Assembly (NCBI RefSeq): GCF_001514065.1 | Contig: NZ_KQ948423.1 | Location: 1-64,000 of the forward strand | Length of the DNA: 64,000 nt | Source: Streptomyces antibioticus | GTDB lineage: Bacteria > Actinomycetota > Actinomycetes > Streptomycetales > Streptomycetaceae | Direction of reading: 5' to 3' | Shown: in pieces, positions 43,473-52,451 of the stretch | Numbering within the stretch: the first letter of the stretch is position 1 | Layout of the letters: every line of letters starts with the position of its first letter | Notes under the pieces: generated by a model | Database searches by the model: none | Seen by the model: only the letters and a program-made list of their open reading frames with translations | Told to the model about the DNA's origin: nothing | Translations under genes and position numbers: made by a program

Positions 43473-43487
43473 TGCATGATGGGCTCC

Positions 43488-44465
43488 ATGCGTGCCGCCC
43501 GCCTGATCAAGATGGTTCTGCTGCTCCAGTCCCGTCCCTCCATGACCGCCGCCGAGCTCGCCGAGGAGCTGGAGGTGTCGGAGCGGACCGTCACCCGGGA
43601 CGCGCAGGCGCTGTCCGAGGCGGGGGTGCCGGTGTACGCGGAGCGGGGGCGGGCCGGTGGGTACCGGCTGATCGGCGGGTACCGGACCCGGCTGACGGGC
43701 CTGCATCGCGGTGAGGCGGAGGCGCTGTTCCTGTCCGGGCTGCCGGGGGCGCTGCGCGAGATGGGCCTGGAGGACGCGGCTTCCGCGGCCCGCCTGAAGG
43801 TCTCGGCGGCACTGCTGCCGTCACTGCGGGACGCCTCCCGTTCGGCCGCCCAGCGCTTCCATCTGGACGCCCCGGCCTGGTGGAGCGAGCCGAAGACGCC
43901 CGGGCTGCTGCCCGCCGTCGCGGACGCGGTGTGGGACGACCGGCGGGTCGTCGCGCGATACCGCAAGGGTGAGGCGGAGGTGGAGCGGGAGCTGGAGCCG
44001 TACGGGCTCGTGCTGAAGGCGGGGGTCTGGTACCTGTGCGCGCGGGTGCCGGAGGCGGCCGGGTCGTTCCGGGTGTACCGGATCGACCGGTTCACGGCGG
44101 TGGAGCCGGGCGAGGAGCGGTTCTCCCGCGCCGAGGACTTCGATCTGCCGGGGTTCTGGGAGGAGCGGGCCGAGCAGTTCGCGCGGGCCGTCCTGGGGGC
44201 GGAAGTGGTCGTACGGCTGTCACCGGACGGCGTGCGCACGCTGCCGCACGTCCTGGACCGGTTCTCCGTGCGGGAGGCGCTGGCGCGGGCGGCGGCGCCG
44301 GACGCGGCGGGCTGGGTGACGGTGACCGTGCCCGTGGAGTCCGAGGAGGTCGCGCACACGCAGCTCGCGGGGCTGGGGCCTGAGGTGGAGGTGCTGGCCC
44401 CGGAGAGCCTCCGGGCGCGTTTCGCGGCGGACGCGCTGCGCCTGGCGCGCCTGTACGGGACATAA
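43488..44465 (+). CDS. Helix-turn-helix regulator with WYL domain (YafY type)
   Basis: About 325 residues. An N-terminal DeoR/HTH_11-like winged helix (RLIKMVLLLQSRPSMTAAEL, then VSERTVTRDAQALSEAGV) is followed by a WYL ligand-sensing domain (YGLVLKAGVWYLCARV, FRVYRIDRFTAVEPGEERF) and a C-terminal WCX-like extension. WYL regulators often respond to nucleic acid or nucleotide ligands. ATGs at 43476, 43479 and 43488 are possible starts; I chose 43488, which has an AT-rich -10-like stretch seven bases ahead. Targets are unknown. Confidence 0.88.
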   Translation: MRAARLIKMVLLLQSRPSMTAAELAEELEVSERTVTRDAQALSEAGVPVYAERGRAGGYRLIGGYRTRLTGLHRGEAEALFLSGLPGALREMGLEDAASAARLKVSAALLPSLRDASRSAAQRFHLDAPAWWSEPKTPGLLPAVADAVWDDRRVVARYRKGEAEVERELEPYGLVLKAGVWYLCARVPEAAGSFRVYRIDRFTAVEPGEERFSRAEDFDLPGFWEERAEQFARAVLGAEVVVRLSPDGVRTLPHVLDRFSVREALARAAAPDAAGWVTVTVPVESEEVAHTQLAGLGPEVEVLAPESLRARFAADALRLARLYGT

Positions 44466-44521
44466 CAATCCGCCGCACTCCACGTGCGCCCCACCCCCGC
44501 AGGGCCGATGCTGGACCCGTG

Positions 44522-45040
44522 ATGGACGAGACGGAGTTCTGGGAGCTGGTGGACGCCACCCGCGAGGCCGCCGAGGGCGACCCCGAGGAGCAGGCCGACC
44601 TGCTCGTCGACAGCCTCCTCCAGCTGGACCCGGAGATGGTCCTCGACTTCGCCCGTCACTTCGAGGCCCGCTACAACCGGGCGTACACCTGGGATCTGTG
44701 GGGCGCCGCCTGGCTGCTCCTGGACGGGGCCAGCGACGACGCCTTCGACTTCTTCCGCTGCTGGCTGATCGGGCAGGGCCGCGAGGTGTACGAGGGCGCC
44801 GTGCACGCCCCCGACTCGCTGGCCGACCTGCTCGGCGACTTCGACGAGGAGATCGACGGCGACGGCGAGGAGCTCGGCTACGCGGCGGACGAGGCGTACG
44901 AGCAGCTCACCGGCGTCGTCGCCCCCGACCTCGGCATCCCACCGGCGGCACCGGAGCCGGAGGGCACACCGATCGACTTCGAGGACGAGGCCGCACTGGC
45001 CGAGCGGTACCCGAAGCTGTGGGAGCGGTTCAGGGGCTGA
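44522..45040 (+). CDS. DUF4240-type protein
   Basis: A 172-residue acidic cytosolic protein. MDETEFWELVDATREAA at the start, a middle section RAYTWDLWGAAWLLLDGASDDAFDFFRCWLIGQGREVYE and the ending TPIDFEDEAALAERYPKLWERF match the DUF4240 family. No catalytic motif is known. A GTG directly before the ATG (44519) is an alternative start. Its last 11 bases overlap the convergent small secreted protein gene. Confidence 0.8.
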   Translation: MDETEFWELVDATREAAEGDPEEQADLLVDSLLQLDPEMVLDFARHFEARYNRAYTWDLWGAAWLLLDGASDDAFDFFRCWLIGQGREVYEGAVHAPDSLADLLGDFDEEIDGDGEELGYAADEAYEQLTGVVAPDLGIPPAAPEPEGTPIDFEDEAALAERYPKLWERFRG

Positions 45041-45248
45041 CGGCCGCGGAGCGCCTGCGGGTGCTGTCCGTCGGGAGGTACGCCTGGGTCTGGTCCGTCT
45101 TCGGCACCACGTGGTGCATCGGTGCCGCGTTGGCCTGGTCGAGCGCGGAGGCCGTGACGGCGGCGGGTCCGAGGACGACGGCCAGGGCCGCGCAGAGCGC
45201 CGCCCAGGGGCCGCGGGACGTCTTGGTGCCGGTGTGACCGCTGTTCAT
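45030..45248 (-). CDS. Small secreted protein, unknown
   Basis: A 72-residue protein with a clear signal peptide (AALCAALAVVLGPAAVTASA, cleavage near residue 36) and a short mature part of about 36 residues, without cysteines. GGAGG eight bases before the ATG supports translation. It overlaps the DUF4240 gene end by 11 bases. Function unknown. Confidence 0.6.
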   Translation of the reverse strand: MNSGHTGTKTSRGPWAALCAALAVVLGPAAVTASALDQANAAPMHHVVPKTDQTQAYLPTDSTRRRSAAVSP

Positions 45249-45347
45249 GTTCCCCGCCTCCAGTCAGTGCGTATGCGTCGACGGTAGGAGGGTTGTTTCG
45301 GGGTGGTCGTTGAACCGGCTGCGGGAAACCTGTGAACGGCCCGGCTG

Positions 45348-46361
45348 CTACGCCGACCTGGCCACCGCCTCCACCACCGACAGCACCGTCGGTGTCGGCA
45401 CGACGCGGGTGAGGCGGAGGCCCGCCCCGGCGAGCAGGGTCGCGAAGTCCTCCTCGGTGCGTTCGCGGCCCACGAGAGCGGACATCAGGAGCAGGTCGAG
45501 GGTCTTGGACTGGTGCGGCCCGTTCCCCCTCGGCACGACCGCGTCCACCACCAGGATGCGGCCGCCCGGTGCCATGGCCTCCCGGCAGCGCTCCAGGATC
45601 GTCACGCACTGCTCGTCCTCCCAGTCGTGGAGGATGCGCTTGAGGAGGTAGACGTCCCCGGTGGGCGCGGAGGCGAAGAAGTCGCCCTCCGTCACGCTCC
45701 AGCGGCCCGCCGTCTCCTCCCCGTCCAGCCGGTGGGCGGCGACGACGTGCGGCTGGTCGTACAGCACGCCCGTCAGGCCCGGGTGGCGGCGCAGGACTTC
45801 GCGGAGCAGGCCGCCGTGGCCGCCGCCGACGTCGACGACCGTGCCGGTGGACGGGAAGTCGTAGGCGGCGGCGATCGGTTCGTTCTCCGGGTCGGACATC
45901 GCCGCCATGCCCGTGTGGAACACCGCGGCCGTCGCGGCGTCCTGGGCGAAGTACCGGAAGAACGGCATTCCGAAGATGCCCTCGAACACCGAGGTCCCCT
46001 CGACCAGGCAGCGTTCCATCGACGCGGCCGGCAGCCACAGGCTCAGGTCGGTGTTCATGAGAATCGCCGAGCGGGCCGAGTGCGGGGCGTCGGTGCGCAG
46101 CGCCTGCCCCGCCGGCGCGAGGCTGAAGCGGCCCTCGGTGTCCTCCACGACGACATCGCGCGTGGCCAGCAGCCGCAGGACCCGGTAGAGGTTGCGGGTG
46201 TCCGTGCCGGTGACCTCGGCGAGTTCGCGGGGTGAGCGGGGGCCGTCCGTGAGGTGGTCCGCCACGCCCACGGCCGCCGCCGCGCGCAGGGCGGCCGGGA
46301 AGAGATAGCCGAGTGACTCGTCGATGAGGAATGCGGCGGAACCGCGCGAATCGGTCGTCAT
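45348..46361 (-). CDS. O-methyltransferase (AdoMet_MTase_2/acetylserotonin type)
   Basis: A 337-residue SAM enzyme of the small-molecule O-methyltransferase family found in secondary metabolism. The N-terminal dimerisation/winged-helix domain includes AALRAAAAVGVADHLTDGPRSP; the catalytic domain has VVDVGGGHGGLLREVLRRHP, GDFFASAPTGDVYLLKRILHDW (catalytic His in the LHDW motif) and GGRILVVDAVVP. No biosynthetic cluster surrounds it, so the substrate is open. Divergent from the FemX-like gene. Confidence 0.88.
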   Translation of the reverse strand: MTTDSRGSAAFLIDESLGYLFPAALRAAAAVGVADHLTDGPRSPRELAEVTGTDTRNLYRVLRLLATRDVVVEDTEGRFSLAPAGQALRTDAPHSARSAILMNTDLSLWLPAASMERCLVEGTSVFEGIFGMPFFRYFAQDAATAAVFHTGMAAMSDPENEPIAAAYDFPSTGTVVDVGGGHGGLLREVLRRHPGLTGVLYDQPHVVAAHRLDGEETAGRWSVTEGDFFASAPTGDVYLLKRILHDWEDEQCVTILERCREAMAPGGRILVVDAVVPRGNGPHQSKTLDLLLMSALVGRERTEEDFATLLAGAGLRLTRVVPTPTVLSVVEAVARSA

Positions 46362-46549
46362 GCCCCTCAGGATGACGCGCGGCCGCCCGCAACGGCCGAG
46401 CCGCGCGGGAGCGCACGGAAGCGAGCGGAGCACCAGCACGGGGGTGACCGGCCTCACGGAGCCCGCCCGGAAGGTTCACCTCTGGTCTCTTGACCCGTGG
46501 CGTGGCCCGCGGCGTACCGTGGCCGCCCCTGAACAGGAGCACCCTGCCC

Positions 46550-47671
46550 ATGACCAGCCCGTACGTGCGGGAGATATCGCGCGAGGAGCATCTCGCCCAC
46601 CTCGTGCGGCACCCCGCGGCGAGCCATCTCCAGATCCCCGAGTGGGGCGATGTGAAGCCCGACTGGCAGGCGGAGAGCGTGGGTTGGTTCGACGGCGAGG
46701 TGCTGGTGGCGACGGCACTCGTGCTGTACCGGCCGCTGCCCGGGACCCGGCGCTGCCTCGCGTACGTCCCGGAGGGGCCGTCGGTCGACTGGCGGTCCCG
46801 TCTCGAACCCTGGCTCGACCCGCTCGTCGCGCACGTGGAGAAGCGCGGTGCCTTCTCGCTGCGGATCGGGCCGCCGCTGGTGGTGCGGCACTGGGAGCCG
46901 GGCACCGTCGCTGCGGGCGTCGCCGCTCCCGGCGTACGGCATCTGCGGGAGGTGCCCGCGGACGGGGTGGACGGGTTCGCGCTGGACGCCGGGGCGCGGC
47001 TGGAGCGGCTCGGGTGGCGGCGGTGCGCGCAGGAAGCGGACGGGTTCGGGCTGGGGCAGCCTCGGTACGGGTGCCATGTGCCGCTCGCCGGGCGGTCGGT
47101 GGACGAGCTGCGCGCGGGGCTGGCCCCGCACTGGGAGCAGGCGTTGCGGACCGCGGAGAACTCCGGTGTCCGGGTCGGCTGGGGCGGCGCCGGCGACCTG
47201 CCCGACTTCCATCGCCTCTACACCTCGACCGCCGCGCACGACGGCTTCAGGGCGCGGCCGACGGACTACTTCCGGCGGCTGTGGAAGGCGCTCAACGCGC
47301 TGGACGACGACCAGGTGCGGCTGTATCTCGCCGAGTACGACGGGGTCGTGCTGTCCGCAGCGCTGATGATCAACGTCGGGGCGAAGGGCTGGCACTCGTA
47401 CGCCGCCTCCGGGCGTCAGGGGCGTCAGCTCCGGCCCAGCAGCGCCCTGCTGTGGCGGATGCTCAACGACGCGCGGGCGGCCGGCGCGGAGACGTACGAC
47501 CTGCGCTCCGTCACGCCGGTGCTGACGGAGAGCAAGCTGCTGGGGCGGCTGCTCTTCAAGACCGGGGCGGGTGGGCGGGTCGTGGAGTACCTCGGCGAAT
47601 GGGAGCGGCCGGTGGGCAGCCAGGGGGCCGTCCTACAGCGAGCGGTGCGGGTCTACCTCGGGCGCCGGTGA
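46550..47671 (+). CDS. FemX/FemAB-type aminoacyltransferase (dual GNAT)
   Basis: A 373-residue protein with two GNAT-like halves and signatures of the Fem family: VREISREEHLAHLVRHPAAS and LQIPEWGDVKPDW at the start, DFHRLYTSTAAHDGF in the middle and LSAALMINVGAKGWHSYAAS, LLWRMLNDARAAGAETYDL near the end. Fem proteins add amino acids from tRNA to the peptidoglycan stem; in Streptomyces a glycine bridge is made by FemX. Whether this is the main FemX is not shown. It overlaps the convergent amidase gene by 39 bases, another cell-wall gene. Confidence 0.87.
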   Translation: MTSPYVREISREEHLAHLVRHPAASHLQIPEWGDVKPDWQAESVGWFDGEVLVATALVLYRPLPGTRRCLAYVPEGPSVDWRSRLEPWLDPLVAHVEKRGAFSLRIGPPLVVRHWEPGTVAAGVAAPGVRHLREVPADGVDGFALDAGARLERLGWRRCAQEADGFGLGQPRYGCHVPLAGRSVDELRAGLAPHWEQALRTAENSGVRVGWGGAGDLPDFHRLYTSTAAHDGFRARPTDYFRRLWKALNALDDDQVRLYLAEYDGVVLSAALMINVGAKGWHSYAASGRQGRQLRPSSALLWRMLNDARAAGAETYDLRSVTPVLTESKLLGRLLFKTGAGGRVVEYLGEWERPVGSQGAVLQRAVRVYLGRR

Positions 47672-48520
47672 GGGGGTGAGCCTGCCCTGGAGGCGGGCCG
47701 CCTCGCTCCTGATGGCGGGGAGTTCGGCCGTGAGGGCGGCGCCGGGGCAGCTGGTCATGTAGCCCTCGTTGTGGCCGGAGACGGCCGGGAGGGCGGCGGT
47801 GGTGCCGGCGGGGTAGCGGCTGTAGCTGTTGCTCGACCGGAGCTTCACACTCGCGCGCGGGTCGATCTCCGCCAGGCCCAGCTTCCATGCCGCCAGCGCG
47901 GCGATCGCGTGGGTCATGGCCGGGGGGACCCGGACGCCCACCGTGAAGGTGCCGAGGGCCGCGATGCCGCTGGTGCGGTGGTTGAAGCCCTGGGTGTGGG
48001 CGCCGGTGACCGGGCGGTCGACGCCGCCCGCGCGGCCCTCGTAGATCGTGCCGCAGCGGTCGACCAGGAAGTTGTAGCCGATGTCGTCCCAGTCCCGGAC
48101 GTCGGTCTGGCCGGCCGCGAGATAGCGGATGATGCGGGGCGCGTCCGCGCAGTCGTAGTCGTTGGGCGAGTCGGTGTGGTGGATGAAGACGGCGACGACC
48201 TTGTCGTCGTAGCGCGCGGGGGGCGGGGTCCGGGCGACGCCGTTCGCCTCTCCCGTGCCCGTCGCCCATACCGAGCGCGGCACGATGTGCGGCCTCGGCG
48301 CGTGGTGCGAGGCGGCCGGGCGGGCCGCGAGGGCGTGCGTGGGGCGGGTTTCGGCACGGTGTTCGATGCCGGTCGCGCACAGGACCAGGGCCACCACGGC
48401 CGCGAGGCCGGGCACACAGGACAGCAGGAGCAGCGCGCGGCGGCTTCGCCACGGTGCCCCGGTCCGTATTCGGACCGGTCGGCGGCCTCTTCGCATCCCC
48501 CGGGCTCTTCGGACACGCAT
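47633..48520 (-). CDS. Secreted N-acetylmuramoyl-L-alanine amidase (PGRP/Amidase_2)
   Basis: About 295 residues with a membrane anchor or uncleaved signal near 22-45 (LLLLSCVPGLAAVVALVLCA). The Zn amidase domain follows: first ligand in VVAVFIHHTDSP, DWDDIGYNFLVDRCGTIYEGR, then GFNHRTSGIAALGTFTVG and the last ligand region VSGHNEGYMTSCPG with His and Cys. Such enzymes cleave the bond between muramic acid and the stem peptide. The ATG at 48520 is chosen; upstream frame is long but lacks a good signal. Overlaps the FemX-like gene by 39 bases. Confidence 0.9.
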   Translation of the reverse strand: MRVRRARGMRRGRRPVRIRTGAPWRSRRALLLLSCVPGLAAVVALVLCATGIEHRAETRPTHALAARPAASHHAPRPHIVPRSVWATGTGEANGVARTPPPARYDDKVVAVFIHHTDSPNDYDCADAPRIIRYLAAGQTDVRDWDDIGYNFLVDRCGTIYEGRAGGVDRPVTGAHTQGFNHRTSGIAALGTFTVGVRVPPAMTHAIAALAAWKLGLAEIDPRASVKLRSSNSYSRYPAGTTAALPAVSGHNEGYMTSCPGAALTAELPAIRSEAARLQGRLTPSPAPEVDPHRSL

Positions 48521-48723
48521 GGTCCCACTCTCGGCCCGATCCGCCGCGCCCGCGATGTGGGGTGTGCCACCCGGTGGAACCATCGTCCAGGTCCGGGGCG
48601 TTTCTCCGGATGCACGGACATCCTGTGCACGCGCGCGTGGCCGGTTCCGGCGCCACGCGCGCGGGCGTGCTGATCACCGGGCCCGTCCCGCCCGTATAAG
48701 GGGTCCGAGAGAAAGGCGGCTCC

Positions 48724-49908
48724 GTGGATCTGCTCGACATCGTGCTGGTGCTGGTCGTCCTGGCCTACGCGGCATCCGGCTACCGGCGCGGCCTCATGGC
48801 CGGCTGTGTCTCCTTCGCCGGGTTCGTGGGGGGTGCGGTCATCGGGGTGTGGGTGCTGCCCTGGATGATGGACCTGGTGACACCGGGCAGTACATCGGCG
48901 ACGGTGACCGCGGTGCTGACGGTGCTGGTCCCGGCCGTGGTGGGGCATGAACTGGCGGGGCGGCTGGCGCTGCGGCTGCGCCGGGAGCTGGACAAGGGGC
49001 CGCTCCGGGTCGCCGACGGGATCGGCGGGGCGGCCGCCAACTCGGTGGCCGTGCTGATCGTGGCGTGGGTGGCGGCGAGTGTGCTGGGCGCGTCCTCGTC
49101 GGCGCTGCTCACCTCGTCGATCCGGGACTCGCGGCTGCTGGGCGCGGTGCAGGACGCGATGCCGGACACCACACCGGGCTGGTTCTCGCGGGCCACGTCC
49201 GCGTTGACCGAGGCGGGCTTCCCGCAGGTCTTCAACCCGTTCGAGAACGAGTCGACGGCCCAGGTCGCCAAGCCCACCGGCGACAGCGTCACCCGGGCCG
49301 CCACGACGGCCGCCAAGGTCAGCACCGTGAAGATCGAGGGCGCCTCCGGCACCCAGGGCCGCGAGGGCAGCGGCTTCGTGTACGCGCGGGAGCACGTGAT
49401 GACGAACGCGCACGTGGTGGCGGGCATCGACCGGCCGAGCGTGCGGATCGGCGGGGTCGGGAGGTCGTACGAGGCACAGGTCGTGCTCTTCGATCCGGAC
49501 AAGGACGTGGCCGTGCTGTACGTGCCGGGGCTCCGGGCGCCGGTGCTGAAGTTCGACGACAGTGCCTCGCGCGGGGACTCCGCAGTCGTCGCCGGATATC
49601 CGCAGGACGGCGACCTCAACCTCCAGGCGGCCACGGTGGCGAACCGGGTCCGGGCGACCGGCCAGAACATCTACAACGACGCCAGCGTGACCCGTGAGAT
49701 CTACTCGATCCGGTCCACCGTCCGGCCCGGCAACTCCGGCGGACCGCTGCTGACCACGGACGGCAAGGTGTACGGCGTGGTCTTCGCCCGGTCGACGTCG
49801 GACGACGAGACGGGGTACGTCCTGACCGCCGACGAGGTGGCCGCCGACGCCGAGCGCGCGGCGAACGCGACGGCACCGGTTGACACGGGTGACCTGATCA
49901 CGTCGTGA
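48724..49908 (+). CDS. marP: MarP-like membrane serine protease (CvpA + trypsin domain)
   Basis: A 394-residue protein with four membrane helices of the CvpA/colicin-V-production type in residues 1-130 and an extracellular trypsin-fold protease domain. The triad is His in VMTNAHVVAG, Asp in DPDKDVAVLYV and Ser in RPGNSGGPLL. In mycobacteria MarP protects cells in acid by activating a peptidoglycan hydrolase, so its place beside a PGRP-type amidase and a FemX-like gene is suggestive. Start GTG at 48724 with GAAAGGCGG upstream. The divergent region 48521-48723 contains TATAAG near 48697 as a likely -10. Confidence 0.92.
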   Translation: MDLLDIVLVLVVLAYAASGYRRGLMAGCVSFAGFVGGAVIGVWVLPWMMDLVTPGSTSATVTAVLTVLVPAVVGHELAGRLALRLRRELDKGPLRVADGIGGAAANSVAVLIVAWVAASVLGASSSALLTSSIRDSRLLGAVQDAMPDTTPGWFSRATSALTEAGFPQVFNPFENESTAQVAKPTGDSVTRAATTAAKVSTVKIEGASGTQGREGSGFVYAREHVMTNAHVVAGIDRPSVRIGGVGRSYEAQVVLFDPDKDVAVLYVPGLRAPVLKFDDSASRGDSAVVAGYPQDGDLNLQAATVANRVRATGQNIYNDASVTREIYSIRSTVRPGNSGGPLLTTDGKVYGVVFARSTSDDETGYVLTADEVAADAERAANATAPVDTGDLITS

Positions 49909-49987
49909 ACCGAGCCGGCAGGCGCAGCACGGTGGCCTGGCCATGTCATGCCCGGGTGGCATGTTTTGCCATCGCTGCGTTCTCTGC

Positions 49988-50012
49988 CGTTCACGAACAG
50001 ACATCGTTCACG
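49988..50012. promoter_or_regulatory. Direct repeats CGTTCACG upstream of the TetR gene
   Basis: Two copies of CGTTCACG start 17 bases apart (49988 and 50005), just upstream of the TACGCT -10-like hexamer at 50024. Candidate autoregulatory site. Confidence 0.4.
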
Positions 50013-50035
50013 GAGAGACGTCGTACGCTTCCCCG

Positions 50036-50665
50036 GTGAGTACCAAGCCCCCCTCACTGACCGAGCGCCGCAAGGCGGCGACCCAGCTGGACATCGCACG
50101 GGCCGCCGCCGAGCTCTTCACCGAACACGGGCCGGATCACACGACCGCGGAGGAGATCGCCGAGCGGGCCGGGGTCGCGCTGCGCACCTTCTACCGGTAC
50201 TTCCGCAGCAAGCAGGACGCCGTGGGACCGCTGCTCGCCCGCGGCGCGGACCGCTGGCGGGAGCTGCTGGCCGAGTCGGAGCCGTCAGCAGGGCTGCCGG
50301 AGGCGGTGGAGCGGGCGGTGGAGGAGTCGCTGAAGGCCTCGGACGAGCGGACGGCGGAGGGGCTGCGGCAGACCCGGGCGCTGCTGCGGGCGGCCGTGGC
50401 CGACCCGGCGCTGCGGGCGGTCTGGTACCGGGTGAACCAGGAGTCCGAGGAGAAGCTCGTCCCGGTGGTGGGGCGGCTCGCCGGGCCGGACGCCGATCCG
50501 CTGGAGGTACGGCTGGCGGCCGCGGCGGCCACCGCCGCGATCCGGGTGGCGCTGGAGGTGTGGGCCGGCACGGACGCGGACGTGACGGGGCCGGGGTCAC
50601 CGGCGGAGCTGGCGGTAGGGGGCCTGCGGGAACTGGTGGGCGGGATGCGCCTGCTGACGCGGTGA
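50036..50665 (+). CDS. TetR-family transcriptional regulator
   Basis: A 209-residue regulator. The helix-turn-helix (AATQLDIARAAAELFTEHGP, then TTAEEIAERAGVALRTFYRYF) fills the first 60 residues; the helical ligand domain is variable, as usual. I chose the GTG at 50036 (STKPPSLTERRKAA) with TACGCT six bases ahead, a leaderless arrangement; the frame is open 93 bases further. Target genes are not evident; MarP upstream and the tiny membrane protein downstream are neighbours. Confidence 0.9.
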   Translation: MSTKPPSLTERRKAATQLDIARAAAELFTEHGPDHTTAEEIAERAGVALRTFYRYFRSKQDAVGPLLARGADRWRELLAESEPSAGLPEAVERAVEESLKASDERTAEGLRQTRALLRAAVADPALRAVWYRVNQESEEKLVPVVGRLAGPDADPLEVRLAAAAATAAIRVALEVWAGTDADVTGPGSPAELAVGGLRELVGGMRLLTR

Positions 50666-50726
50666 CAGCGCCCTCGTACGGGCCAATGCCATGGCCGGGC
50701 GCCCGCGCGGGCGTACCCCTGGGCAC

Positions 50727-50840
50727 ATGACACTGCCCGTCTTCTTCCTGATCTCCCTGCTGGTGGCCGGGGTCGCGCTCTACGTCGTCGTCCGCAGACG
50801 CCGCGACGCCGCCGAGGCCGACCAGATCAGGGACTGCTGA
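50727..50840 (+). CDS. 37-residue single-pass membrane microprotein
   Basis: ATG at 50727, stop TGA at 50838-50840. The peptide begins MTLPVFFLISLLVAGVALYV, a membrane helix, followed by a basic RRRRDAAEAD stretch and ending in RDC. TACCCC lies seven bases ahead of the ATG, as for other leaderless genes here, and codon use is typical of the chromosome. It ends three bases from the convergent acetyltransferase gene. The basic tail should be cytoplasmic. Confidence 0.55.
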   Translation: MTLPVFFLISLLVAGVALYVVVRRRRDAAEADQIRDC

Positions 50841-50843
50841 GCC

Positions 50844-51332
50844 TCAGAGGCTGCGCCCCATGAACACGTCGTCCACATACGCGCCGTCGATCAGGAACTC
50901 CTCCGGCAGCACGCCCTCGACGACGAAGCCCTCGGACTCGTAGAGCTTGCGGGCCGGGGTGTTGTGGCCCAGGACGCGCAGCGTGAGGCGGCGGGCGCCG
51001 CGCCGGCGGGCCTCCTCGGTGACCGCGCGGATCAGGGCGCGGCCGACGCCGAGGCCGCGGGCCTCCTCGGCGACGGCGAAACCCTGGATCTGGCGGACGT
51101 GGGCGTTCGCGGCGAGCGGGGTGGGGAAGGCCAGGCGGACGTAGCCGACGACGCGGCCGTCGAGTTCGGCGACCAGGTGGTCGTCGGGGCTGTGCCGCTC
51201 GTCGAAGAACGGCTCGTAGGGCGGCTGCGGTGCGGGCATCACCGCGTGCAGCGGTGACCAGGTCGCGCGGTCGAGACGCCCCAGCTCCTCATCGTCGTCG
51301 GGCAGGGCGCGGCGTATGTACGGCTCGGACAT
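50844..51332 (-). CDS. GNAT-family N-acetyltransferase
   Basis: A 162-residue acetyltransferase of RimI-like build: IRRALPDDDEELGRLD at the start, GYVRLAFPTP, QGFAVAEEARGLGVGRALI as the acetyl-CoA loop (Q/RxxGxG/A) and LTLRVLGHNTPARKLYESEGF, the classical C-terminal motif. The acceptor is unknown. The ATG at 51332 has TAGGCT seven bases ahead (leaderless). Divergent from the epimerase-like gene. Confidence 0.88.
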   Translation of the reverse strand: MSEPYIRRALPDDDEELGRLDRATWSPLHAVMPAPQPPYEPFFDERHSPDDHLVAELDGRVVGYVRLAFPTPLAANAHVRQIQGFAVAEEARGLGVGRALIRAVTEEARRRGARRLTLRVLGHNTPARKLYESEGFVVEGVLPEEFLIDGAYVDDVFMGRSL

Positions 51333-51405
51333 GAACGTCAGCCTACGGTGGCGGGTCCGCCCCGCGGCGACGGGTTTTTCGGCTGCCCGGGCGCAGAATG
51401 AGCGC

Positions 51406-52302
51406 ATGCAGCCTTCCCGAATCGCGGTGGCCGGTGCGTCCGGTCTCATCGGCAGTGCCCTGGTGCGGTCCCTGACGGCGGACGGTCATGAGGTGGTGCG
51501 GCTCGTCCGGCGCGTGCCACGAGGGGAGGGCGAGGTGCGCTGGGATCCCGAGGGCGGGCGGGTGGACGCGGCCGGGCTCGCCGGGTGCGACGCCGTGGTC
51601 AATCTCGCGGGTGCCGGAGTCGGGGACCGGCGGTGGACGGAGGCGTACAAGGCCCGTATCCGGTCCAGCCGAGTGCACGGCACGGCGGCGCTCGCGAAGG
51701 CCGTCGCCTCGCTCGACGTGCCGCCGCGGGTCTTCGTCAACGGCAGTGCCATGGGCTATTACGGCGAGACCGGCGACCGGGTGGTGGACGAGAGCGCCCC
51801 GCCCGGCGAGGGTTTCCTGCCCGAGGTGTGCGTGGAGTGGGAGGCCGCCGCGGCTCCGGCCCAGGAGGCGGGCGTACGGACGGTGTTCACCCGGACCGGG
51901 CTGGTGGTCGCGCGCGGGGGCGGGGCCTGGGGGCGGCTGTTCCCGTTGTTCAAGGCGGGGCTCGGAGGGCGGCTGGGCGACGGGCGGCAGTACTGGTCGT
52001 TCATCGCGCTGCACGACGAGGTGGCCGCGATCCGCCATCTCATCGACACCGACGGGCTGTCGGGGCCGTTCAACCTCACCGCGCCGGCCCCGCTGACCAA
52101 CCGGGAGATCACCGAGGCGATGGGGCGCGTGCTGCACCGGCCGACGGTGTTCGCGGTGCCGGCGCCGGTGCTGCGGACGGTGCTCGGCGACATGGCCGGG
52201 GACGTCCTCGGAAGTCAACGCGTGGTGCCCAAGCGGCTGTTGGAGGCGGGGTTCACCTTCGCGTTCCCGGAGATCGAGGGGGCCTTGAAGGCCGCGGCGT
52301 GA
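51406..52302 (+). CDS. TIGR01777-type SDR epimerase (SDR39U1-like)
   Basis: A 298-residue extended-SDR protein. The nucleotide loop is VAGASGLIGSALVRSL (7-22), the active-site region is NGSAMGYYGETGDRVVDE with Y in the YYG motif and the segment VCVEWEAAAAPA, and the C-terminal DUF1731-like part ends in QRVVPKRLLEAGFTFAFPEIEGALK, diagnostic of this group. Physiological substrate is not known; related proteins are linked to cell division or stress. CAGAAT lies six bases before the ATG. Confidence 0.88.
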   Translation: MQPSRIAVAGASGLIGSALVRSLTADGHEVVRLVRRVPRGEGEVRWDPEGGRVDAAGLAGCDAVVNLAGAGVGDRRWTEAYKARIRSSRVHGTAALAKAVASLDVPPRVFVNGSAMGYYGETGDRVVDESAPPGEGFLPEVCVEWEAAAAPAQEAGVRTVFTRTGLVVARGGGAWGRLFPLFKAGLGGRLGDGRQYWSFIALHDEVAAIRHLIDTDGLSGPFNLTAPAPLTNREITEAMGRVLHRPTVFAVPAPVLRTVLGDMAGDVLGSQRVVPKRLLEAGFTFAFPEIEGALKAAA

Positions 52303-52451
52303 CCGTATGCGACCGCCGTGCGACCGTGCCCTGTTCATGCGCGACTGTCCCTGACCGATCACGGCCTTAACCTCAAGCCGAACTCGGGTATCCCCGGAGC
52401 CTGTTGGGGGCATGACGTCCCCACCGGCCGCGCAACCTCGAGGAGGGGCAC

